This document shows positions 24,467-32,183 of a stretch of DNA of 64,000 nucleotides, piece by piece. A program made the position numbers and the translations under genes. Under the pieces are notes generated by a model that was not told the DNA's origin, searched no databases, and was given only the letters and a program-made list of their open reading frames with translations. The stretch covers positions 1 to 64,000 of the forward strand of contig CAZPDP010000017.1 of assembly GCA_964585385.1 (NCBI GenBank), written 5' to 3'. Source of the stretch: JAGXLC01 sp964585385. GTDB taxonomy: Bacteria; Bacteroidota; Bacteroidia; Bacteroidales; UBA12077. Position 1 is the first letter of the stretch. The number at the start of each line of letters is the position of its first letter.

Positions 24467-27271
24467 ATGGATAAATTCTCATTTTTAGGTAATACTGACT
24501 TAACTACTATCGAAGAGCTTTTCAATCAGTATATAAAAAACCCTGACCAACTGGAAGAATCCTGGAAAAATTTCTTTAAGGGCTTTGAGCTGGCACAAAA
24601 GCACTATCCTATTTCCGGGAAAGATGCAGAGATATTCAATAAAGAATTTAATGTTATCAACCTGATTGAAGCATACCGCAAAAGGGGACATCTTTTCACA
24701 AAGACCAACCCGGTTAGAACACGCAGACAATACACTCCTAAACTGGATATTGAGAACTTTGGCCTCGCGGAAGATGACCTGGAGACTGTTTTCCAGGCAG
24801 GCGACCGCATTGGTATAGGTGCAGCCACTCTAAAAGAAATTGTTGATCATCTAAAACAAACCTATTGCAGATCTATCGGCGCTGAATACATGTTTATAAG
24901 GAATCCCGAAATTACAACCTGGCTCCAGGAAAAGATGGAAAATACAAAAAACACCCCTAAATTTTCCCGTGAAGAGAGAAAAGATATATTCTATAATCTC
25001 AAACATGCCGTAGGATTTGAGAATTTTATCCATAAAAAATTTATTGGCCAGAAACGTTTTTCGCTGGAGGGAGCAGAATCAATTATTCCTGCCCTGGATG
25101 CGGTTATTGAACGAGGTGCAGAACTTGGGATTGAAGAATTCGCGTTGGGGATGTCACACAGGGGGAGGCTCAATGTTCTGGCCAACATTTTACAGAAACC
25201 CATCGAAGATATCTTCTCAGAGTTTCTGGGTGAGGAATACGACGAGAGTATAGCCCTTGGTGACGTAAAATATCACCTGGGTTATGGCAGTGAAATAACA
25301 ACCGATAAGGGCAAAAAAATAAAACTAAACCTGGTACCCAATCCAAGCCATCTTGAAGCTGTAGATCCTGTTGTTGAGGGTATCGCTAAAGCCAAAATCA
25401 ACCATCAGTATAATCACGATTACAATAAACTGGCGCCCATTTTAATTCATGGTGATGCAGCTATTGCTGCGCAGGGCGTAGTTTATGAAAACGTCCAGAT
25501 GTCTCAGTTGCATGGTTATCGTACCGGTGGCACCATTCACCTGGTTATCAACAACCAGGTCGGTTTTACAACCAATTACCTTGAAGGCCGCTCGAGCACA
25601 TATTGCACAGATGTGGGGAAAGTTATCAAGGCACCTGTATTTCATGTAAACGGTGACGATGTAGAAGCGCTGATATTTACCATCCAGCTTGCAATGGAAT
25701 ACAGGCAGAAATTCCACACCGATGTCTTTATTGATCTCTTGTGCTATAGAAAGCATGGGCACAACGAGGGAGACGAGCCAAGATTCACTCAGCCTCTCTT
25801 ATACAAGGCCATAAGCAAACATCCCAATCCGAGGGATATTTATGCTGAATCCCTGATAAACGAAGGTGTTTATTCCAAAGAAGAAATCAAAAAAGAACAA
25901 CAAGAATACAATAAGTGGCTTGAAGAAAAACTGGATAAGGCAAAACAGCAGGAAAAAGTTCATATTAAACAATTTTTGCTTGAGGACTGGAAAGATTATA
26001 TCAGACCTGAGAAAAAAGATTTACAGCAGAGTCCTGATACAAATTTATCCAAAAAACAACTAAAAGAAATTGCGGATAAAATCAACCATCTTCCATCAGA
26101 TAAAAAATTTTTCAAGAAGGTTCACAAGCTTATAGATGAACGGAAGAAAATGATTAATGAGGACAGACTTGATTGGGGAATGGCTGAATTACTGGCCTAT
26201 GGAAGTCTTGTAAAGGAAGGATTTCCGGTAAGAATAAGTGGTCAGGACTCGGAACGGGGAACCTTTTCTCACAGACACTCGGCTTTTACACTTGAAGATA
26301 CGGATAAGAAGTACTTTCCGCTTAAACATCTGTTTAAAAACCAGGCAGAGTTTCATGTTTACAATTCACCCCTCTCAGAATACGGTGTTTTGGGATTTGA
26401 GTATGGCTATGCACTGGCAACCCCGCAAGGCCTGACGATATGGGAAGCACAGTTTGGCGATTTCAACAACATGGCCCAGGCAATCATTGATCAATACATT
26501 AGCTCAGCCGAAGAGAAATGGGCGCTCATGAATGGAATTACACTTTTCCTGCCGCATGGTTATGAAGGGCAGGGACCTGAACACTCCAGTGCAAGAATGG
26601 AAAGATTTCTTACACTTTGTGCCAATAACAACATGCAAATTGTCAATGCTACCACTCCTTCAAACTTCTATCATGTTCTCAGAAGGCAAATGCACAGAAA
26701 TTTCCGGATTCCCCTTATTCTTTTTACACCTAAATCTCTTTTAAGACACAACAAAGCAATATCATCACTGGACAACCTGGCTAAAGAAAGTTTCCAGGAA
26801 GTTTTCGATGATGATAATGTTGAAGTGAGTGAAGTAAAAAGAGTAGTATTCTGTACTGGAAAAGTTTATTATGACTTACTGGAAAGAAAAGAACACTTCA
26901 ATGCTATTGATGTAGCATTAATCCGGATAGAACAACTCTATCCATTTCCAAAGGAAAAAGTTAATGGAATTCTTCAGAAGTACACCAGTGCAATCCGGTT
27001 GTTATGGGTTCAGGAAGAACCAGAAAATATGGGAGCCTGGAATTATATAAGAGATTATTTTGAAGGACTTGATCTGCAACTTGTGTCAAGAAGACCGAGC
27101 GCCAGTCCTGCTGCAGGACTCTATAAAATTCACCAGAAAGAACAGGATGAAATTGTAGGAAAGGTATTCAGAAAATGTACCTGTGAAAGAAATTACAAAT
27201 ATTGCAACCTCGATTGTGAAGTGGGAAGTTACAGGAAACAATTAATCAGGCCCTATTATATCAACATTTAA
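24467..27271 (+). CDS. sucA: 2-oxoglutarate dehydrogenase E1 component
   Basis: Thiamine diphosphate enzyme decarboxylating 2-oxoglutarate and passing succinyl to lipoate on E2. The 934-residue length fits the family. It starts with FSFLGNTDLTTIEELFNQY and ESWKNFFKGFEL, the E1o N-terminus. The core has GMSHRGRLNVLANIL, HPNPRDIYAES and the ThDP-binding region HGDAAIAAQG with INNQVGFTTN. The C-terminal transketolase-like part has FLPHGYEGQGPEHSSARMER and LLWVQEEPENMGAW. At its very end are five Cys (CTCERNYKYCNLDCEVG), an unusual tail. Followed by sucB after 12 bases; no E3 gene is in the window. Confidence 0.96.
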   Translation: MDKFSFLGNTDLTTIEELFNQYIKNPDQLEESWKNFFKGFELAQKHYPISGKDAEIFNKEFNVINLIEAYRKRGHLFTKTNPVRTRRQYTPKLDIENFGLAEDDLETVFQAGDRIGIGAATLKEIVDHLKQTYCRSIGAEYMFIRNPEITTWLQEKMENTKNTPKFSREERKDIFYNLKHAVGFENFIHKKFIGQKRFSLEGAESIIPALDAVIERGAELGIEEFALGMSHRGRLNVLANILQKPIEDIFSEFLGEEYDESIALGDVKYHLGYGSEITTDKGKKIKLNLVPNPSHLEAVDPVVEGIAKAKINHQYNHDYNKLAPILIHGDAAIAAQGVVYENVQMSQLHGYRTGGTIHLVINNQVGFTTNYLEGRSSTYCTDVGKVIKAPVFHVNGDDVEALIFTIQLAMEYRQKFHTDVFIDLLCYRKHGHNEGDEPRFTQPLLYKAISKHPNPRDIYAESLINEGVYSKEEIKKEQQEYNKWLEEKLDKAKQQEKVHIKQFLLEDWKDYIRPEKKDLQQSPDTNLSKKQLKEIADKINHLPSDKKFFKKVHKLIDERKKMINEDRLDWGMAELLAYGSLVKEGFPVRISGQDSERGTFSHRHSAFTLEDTDKKYFPLKHLFKNQAEFHVYNSPLSEYGVLGFEYGYALATPQGLTIWEAQFGDFNNMAQAIIDQYISSAEEKWALMNGITLFLPHGYEGQGPEHSSARMERFLTLCANNNMQIVNATTPSNFYHVLRRQMHRNFRIPLILFTPKSLLRHNKAISSLDNLAKESFQEVFDDDNVEVSEVKRVVFCTGKVYYDLLERKEHFNAIDVALIRIEQLYPFPKEKVNGILQKYTSAIRLLWVQEEPENMGAWNYIRDYFEGLDLQLVSRRPSASPAAGLYKIHQKEQDEIVGKVFRKCTCERNYKYCNLDCEVGSYRKQLIRPYYINI

Positions 27272-27283
27272 AAACAAAACAGA

Positions 27284-28618
27284 ATGATTGAAGTAAAAAT
27301 ACCCAGTCCGGGAGAATCAATTACGGAAGTAGAAATTGCAAGCTGGCTTGTTGAAAATGGAGATTATGTGGAAAAAGACCAGGAAATTGCAGAAATCGAA
27401 TCAGATAAAGCCACTCTTCCTCTGGTAGCCGAAGAGAGTGGTAAAATTTCCATAATTGCGCCGGAAGGAGAAACCATTAAAGTAGGTGAGGTAGCATGTA
27501 AAATTGATACAGAAGCTAAACCTGAAAAATCAAGCCCGGAAAAAACGGAAGAAAAAGCACCCAAGGAAAAGAAAGCTGCCATTCAAAAAGAAGAAAAAGC
27601 TTCAGAAGAGCCCGAAAAAGAAAGTGGTGCTCAAAAAGATAAAGAACAAGCCAAGCCTAAAGAGAAAACTAAAAAAGAAGAAGTCACTGATAAAAAGGAG
27701 GCATCCCAGGAGAAATCAGATACAAAAAATATAAAACTCACTCCTGTAGCAGAAAAAATGATGGAAGAATATGACCTTTCTGTTGAAGAGGTAATAAAGG
27801 GATTGAGGCGAATAACCAAAAGAGATGTTGAAAAAGCAAAAGAGGGATTGGAAAAAGAAGCAACGGCTGAAGTAAAAAGGAATTTCTCCAGGGAGGAAGA
27901 GCGCAACAAGATGTCTCAATTACGAAGAAAACTAAGTCAGCGGCTTGTTTCAGTAAACAATGAAACGGCTATGCTGACCACCTTTAATGAAGCGGATATG
28001 AGCGAAATTATGGCTCTTCGAAAGAAATACCAAAAGGACTTCCAGGAAAAGTATAATTTTAAGCTGGGTCTGATGTCTTTCTTTATTAAAGCAGCAGCCA
28101 AAGCGCTTGAAGAATTCCCCAATGTAAACTCCCGCATAGAAGGGGATGAGATTATTTATCCTGAGTACAAAGATATTGGAATTGCGGTTCAGACACCCAA
28201 GGGTTTGATGGTTCCCAATATCAGGAATGCGGAATCACTAACCATTCCCGAGATAGAATTAAAGGTGAACGATTTCGCTGAGAAAGCAAAGAAAAACAGA
28301 ATCTCCATAGACGATATGGAAGGCGGTACGTTTACTATTACGAATGGAGGCGTTTTTGGCTCCCTTCTTTCAACTCCCATAATTAATCCACCACAATCGG
28401 GAATCCTGGGAATGCATAATATTCAGGAAAGGCCTGTAGCAATAAACGGCAAGGTTGAAATCAGACCTATGATGTATATTGCTCTGTCTTATGACCACAG
28501 GACAATTGACGGGAAAGATTCGGTAAGTTTTCTTGTTCGAATTAAGGAACTGATTGAAAAGCCTCAAAATCTCCTGCTTGAAGGCAAAAGCCCCGACAAA
28601 ACGCTTCTTGGATTATAG
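27284..28618 (+). CDS. sucB: Dihydrolipoamide succinyltransferase E2
   Basis: E2 core of the 2-oxoglutarate dehydrogenase complex, transferring succinyl to CoA. The 444 residues comprise a lipoyl domain (1-75, Lys42 in EIESDKATL), a very long Lys/Glu/Ala-rich linker (about 80-150), a peripheral subunit-binding domain (about 152-190, LTPVAEKMMEEYDLSVEEV) and the catalytic acyltransferase domain (about 210-444) with the active-site HxxxDG in SYDHRTIDGKDS. The highly charged linker is flexible and may explain the many false frames in this stretch. Co-transcribed with sucA and followed by a strong terminator. Confidence 0.95.
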   Translation: MIEVKIPSPGESITEVEIASWLVENGDYVEKDQEIAEIESDKATLPLVAEESGKISIIAPEGETIKVGEVACKIDTEAKPEKSSPEKTEEKAPKEKKAAIQKEEKASEEPEKESGAQKDKEQAKPKEKTKKEEVTDKKEASQEKSDTKNIKLTPVAEKMMEEYDLSVEEVIKGLRRITKRDVEKAKEGLEKEATAEVKRNFSREEERNKMSQLRRKLSQRLVSVNNETAMLTTFNEADMSEIMALRKKYQKDFQEKYNFKLGLMSFFIKAAAKALEEFPNVNSRIEGDEIIYPEYKDIGIAVQTPKGLMVPNIRNAESLTIPEIELKVNDFAEKAKKNRISIDDMEGGTFTITNGGVFGSLLSTPIINPPQSGILGMHNIQERPVAINGKVEIRPMMYIALSYDHRTIDGKDSVSFLVRIKELIEKPQNLLLEGKSPDKTLLGL

Positions 28619-28637
28619 AAATAAAGGGCTAAATAAA

Positions 28638-28678
28638 AAAAGGATGGACACTGAAGTTTCAAAGCGTTCCATCCTTTT
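28638..28678. terminator. Bidirectional terminator
   Basis: AAAAGGATGGA (28638-28648) pairs with TCCATCCTTTT (28668-28678), flanked by an A-run on the left and T-run on the right. It serves sucB on the plus strand and the sensor phosphatase gene on the minus strand. Confidence 0.85.
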
Positions 28679-28697
28679 GTATTTTAAATGACGAGAA

Positions 28698-31600
28698 TTA
28701 TATTCTCACACCAATAAGTATCACATCATCCAGTTGTTCGTGGTCTCCTTTCCATTCATCAAACGTTCGGTCCAGTATTCTCTTCTGCTCAGCCATAGGT
28801 TTATCCTGAATACTGGCAAGAACATCTTTTAACCGCTTCGCTTTAAATTTGCTTCCGTCTTCCCCACCAAACTGATCCTGGAATCCGTCAGAAAAAACGT
28901 AGAATGTATCGCCTTTTTGAATATCAATTTCATGATTAGTAAATGTGGGTTTTTCTCTCACATAAATACCAATGGGCATTCTGTCCGCCTTATACTGAAT
29001 CAATTCACCATCGCGGAAAAGGTACAGTGGATTATAAGCCCCGGCATACTGCATTTTCATATTGCCCAGGTCAAGTACAGTAAGTGCAATGTCCATACCA
29101 TCTTTAGCTTCTCCTTCTTCACCAGTCTGCCTCAATGTATGTTTTACTTCGTCGCGCAGTTCGTTCAGGATTTCATTGGCCTGGGTCGTTTCGTGTTTGT
29201 TAACGATTTCATTGAGAAGGGAGACTCCCAGCATACTCATAAATGCGCCCGGAACCCCGTGACCAGTACAATCTGCTGCAATTACAATAAGAAACCCGTC
29301 TTTCTGGTCTATCCAGTAAAAGTCTCCGCTGACTATATCTCTTGGTCTGTAAAAAACAAAATATTCCGGCAATACCTTATCTGTAAACTCGCTTTTAGGC
29401 AGTACTGCATTTTGTATTTTGCTCGCATATTCTATACTATCAGTTATATCCTGGTTCTTCTTGACTATTTCATCACGTTGTTGCTCAATCTGATTCTTTT
29501 GCGCAACCACTTCCTTTGTTCTTTCCTGGACAATTTTCTCAAGCCTTACTTTTTCCTGTTCCAGCCTCCTGGTATACCATTTAACAATGAGAATTACCAG
29601 ACTAACTGCTACAATTACATATCCTAAATATGCCCAGATTGTCTGGTACCAGGGAGGAAGAACTGAGAAGGTAAAAGTTGCGGGTTTACTCTCAATACCA
29701 TAAATATTCCTGGCTTTAACAAAAAACGTATATCTGCCTGCATCCAGGTTGGTATATTCCTTATCGGATTTGCTGCTCCAGTTTGACCACCCCTCATCGT
29801 ATCCTTTCAACTGATAACTGTATTGAACATTTTCCTGACCCTCAAAAAAAGGTGCCGTATAGGTGAAGAAAATGTTATTGTGTCTGTAATCCAATTCATA
29901 GTTCAAATAATCTGGCTGCTGTATACTCACCTTGTAATCAATTGTATCCTCATAATACGCTCCTTTGAACAGAACAGAATCGTAAGCCAGAGAAACACTC
30001 CTGATCAAGGCGTGGTAATCCTGATCGTAGTTCTTAATGAAAGAATTATCATAACTGTAAATATCTTTGCCAGTGACAATCCAGGTCATATCACCTTCTT
30101 CATCATACAGATTGAAATAGCTTGTAGATTCTCCTAATCGTTTAAACGGTCGCTGAACAAACTGTACAGAATCACCTTTAAGCAAAACTTTATCAATGCG
30201 CTGATGTTCGTCTTCTTCTTTGTATATTACCCAAAATGAGTTCTTATTGTCCTTTTTTATTAATAAAACTTCAACATCGTTATAATGTCCCTCAAATAAA
30301 GCAGTATCCTTTATGAAAATATCCCTGTTCTTATCATATTTGTAAAAACCCTCTTCTGTAGCAAAATAATTCCTGCCGTCAATCTGGAAAATTTTATTGT
30401 TATCGTTTGCGGGCAATCCTTTAGATGTATCATAGATGGTACTCTCCAGCTTCTTAAGGAGACCTTCTGACTCCCCTTTATCTTTAGTGTTTAAATTAAT
30501 TTTAAGTAAACCGTTTATTTCCGTAGCTGCCCATAAAACTGAATCACTGTCCTCTATAAGAAACTGAATATCTTCTTCAATGTTTTTATCTTCTCCCATA
30601 TATTGCCAGCTGTTTCCTTTATACTTAAAGCAAACAAGTCCACTTGTAGCACCAACATATATTTTGCCGGGATAATATTTAGATTGTATAATCTGGTTGC
30701 CTTTAAAAACCCTTTCTGTTGTTTCCGAGTAAATATTAAACTTTTTATCCGGGTTTGTTATATCAAAAATACCAAGGTGAGTTGCCAATAGCAGACGTTT
30801 TTCATGGGTATTCGGATCTTCGTAAAGCAAAAATTTTCGCCCCTGTCTCAATCCTTCTATTTGCTCAAAATGGGGAAAGCCTTTTTCATCAAAAAGCTGC
30901 TCGTATATTTGAACATTGGTGGATACAAATATTCGCTCTTTAAACTTGATCAAATCCAGCTTGATACTTTTCAACCCGCTTTCCTTACCAAACCTGTTGA
31001 AAGGAGAATTGTATTCTATACTTGAAATTCCTGTATTCAGACCAAGCCAGATATTACCCCTGCGTGATTCATATGCATCGATTACGGTATTATCAAGCAG
31101 CCCGTTTTTATCTGTATAATGGTATTTGATTTTACCCGTTTCTTTATCAACAATGATAACTCCATTGGTTATCGTATTAAAAAGATAATTGCCGTCTTGT
31201 AATCTAAGTCCCCCGTAAAGCCTTTTCTCCTTTATAAAATTATTCAGCTTCCTGAAATTCTGACCCAGTTGATTAATAGATTTCGAAGTACCGTTTTCAA
31301 AATCATAGATATAGAATTTGTTGTCGTAGGATTTATCCTGAACCCCTATAAGGTATTGATTCTCTGCATAGGGAAGTATGAGCAGAATATCATTGTTTTT
31401 ATAGAAATCGCCTCCTTTTGCGGTAACAATTTCACCCTCTTTAAGCCTCATTAATCCCTCCACATAATTGGAAAGATAGTATTTTCCATCAATGAAAAAA
31501 TCCCAGAAGTGATTTTCAGCGATATCCGCATAAATAATATCAACGAGTGAGTCATTCTTAAACTTAAAAATATATTTGTAAGAAGAAAAATAAACATAGT

Positions 31601-32012
31601 CCCCTTCAGTAAAAATATTATATACGTATTGAAAGCTGCTATCAATATCACTGGAAAGAGATACATATTCCAGTTTCCCTTTTTTATCAGGTTTCAAATA
31701 GCCAAATTCACCAAGCGCTCCTGCATAAACCGTACCCTGTTTATCAACAGCTAGAGATTGTACAAAAGATTTATTTGTTATAGGAATGTGTTTCCACGTA
31801 TTGCCATCGTATTCAATGATTTCACCCTGATTACCAAAGTATAGCACTCCCCTGTTATCCTGGACAACTGAATAATTCTGTGGACTGGAATTATAATCTT
31901 CCTGATTATAATTTTGAATAAAATGTTGCCCGTATTGGTTTTTCTGGGCAGTTGAAGTAAAAAATAAACAGCTTAGGATCAAAAGAATGGGAAATATTCT
32001 GGTTATCTTCAT
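28698..32012 (-). CDS. Propeller/Y_Y_Y sensor with SpoIIE-type phosphatase output
   Basis: Transmembrane sensor of 1104 residues. It has a signal peptide (ILSCLFFTSTAQ), then a large periplasmic region of two-component-regulator propeller repeats (about 30-640) and a Y_Y_Y domain (about 690-750, YRHNNIFFTYTAPFFEG, YQLKGYDEGWSNWS). One membrane helix (IWAYLGYVIVAVSLVILIVK) and a coiled coil follow. The cytoplasmic output is a PP2C/SpoIIE phosphatase, not a kinase: DIVSGDFYWID, AADCTGHGVPGAFMS, DGMDIALTVLD and FSDGFQDQFGGEDG give the metal-binding Asp residues. It probably dephosphorylates an anti-sigma-factor antagonist (inference). The ATG at 32012 is used; longer starts would run into the terminator at 32060-32100. 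Confidence 0.9.
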   Translation of the reverse strand: MKITRIFPILLILSCLFFTSTAQKNQYGQHFIQNYNQEDYNSSPQNYSVVQDNRGVLYFGNQGEIIEYDGNTWKHIPITNKSFVQSLAVDKQGTVYAGALGEFGYLKPDKKGKLEYVSLSSDIDSSFQYVYNIFTEGDYVYFSSYKYIFKFKNDSLVDIIYADIAENHFWDFFIDGKYYLSNYVEGLMRLKEGEIVTAKGGDFYKNNDILLILPYAENQYLIGVQDKSYDNKFYIYDFENGTSKSINQLGQNFRKLNNFIKEKRLYGGLRLQDGNYLFNTITNGVIIVDKETGKIKYHYTDKNGLLDNTVIDAYESRRGNIWLGLNTGISSIEYNSPFNRFGKESGLKSIKLDLIKFKERIFVSTNVQIYEQLFDEKGFPHFEQIEGLRQGRKFLLYEDPNTHEKRLLLATHLGIFDITNPDKKFNIYSETTERVFKGNQIIQSKYYPGKIYVGATSGLVCFKYKGNSWQYMGEDKNIEEDIQFLIEDSDSVLWAATEINGLLKINLNTKDKGESEGLLKKLESTIYDTSKGLPANDNNKIFQIDGRNYFATEEGFYKYDKNRDIFIKDTALFEGHYNDVEVLLIKKDNKNSFWVIYKEEDEHQRIDKVLLKGDSVQFVQRPFKRLGESTSYFNLYDEEGDMTWIVTGKDIYSYDNSFIKNYDQDYHALIRSVSLAYDSVLFKGAYYEDTIDYKVSIQQPDYLNYELDYRHNNIFFTYTAPFFEGQENVQYSYQLKGYDEGWSNWSSKSDKEYTNLDAGRYTFFVKARNIYGIESKPATFTFSVLPPWYQTIWAYLGYVIVAVSLVILIVKWYTRRLEQEKVRLEKIVQERTKEVVAQKNQIEQQRDEIVKKNQDITDSIEYASKIQNAVLPKSEFTDKVLPEYFVFYRPRDIVSGDFYWIDQKDGFLIVIAADCTGHGVPGAFMSMLGVSLLNEIVNKHETTQANEILNELRDEVKHTLRQTGEEGEAKDGMDIALTVLDLGNMKMQYAGAYNPLYLFRDGELIQYKADRMPIGIYVREKPTFTNHEIDIQKGDTFYVFSDGFQDQFGGEDGSKFKAKRLKDVLASIQDKPMAEQKRILDRTFDEWKGDHEQLDDVILIGVRI

Positions 32013-32059
32013 TTTATATATCAATTTTAGCAACAATATAACATATAAATATATAAAGA

Positions 32060-32100
32060 AAAAGGCAAAATACATAAAAACTTATCGTATTTTGCCTTTT
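32060..32100 (-). terminator. Terminator of the T9SS cargo gene
   Basis: AAAAGGCAAAATAC (32060-32073) pairs perfectly with GTATTTTGCCTTTT (32087-32100), a 14-base stem. It lies between the T9SS cargo gene and the downstream sensor gene, both on the minus strand. Confidence 0.8.
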
Positions 32101-32125
32101 ACCCAAATTGAGCAATTTTTGCTCA
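32101..32125. repeat. Dispersed 25-base repeat, copy 2
   Basis: Reverse complement of the repeat at 6090-6114 with two mismatches; forms a TGAGC/GCTCA hairpin with the GGGT-ended tail. Confidence 0.5.
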
Positions 32126-32149
32126 TATTTGAAAGGAGAGCTGCCGGAG

Positions 32150-32177
32150 ACCCGAATAATTCCTGAATTATTCGGGT
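32150..32177. repeat. Dispersed palindrome, full copy
   Basis: ACCCGAATAATTC (32150-32162), two bases, then GAATTATTCGGGT (32165-32177): a perfect 13-base inverted repeat. Same design as 5098-5117, and one arm as in 11932-11951. It lies 6 bases past the stop of the T9SS cargo gene. Confidence 0.6.
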
Positions 32178-32183
32178 TAAAAA

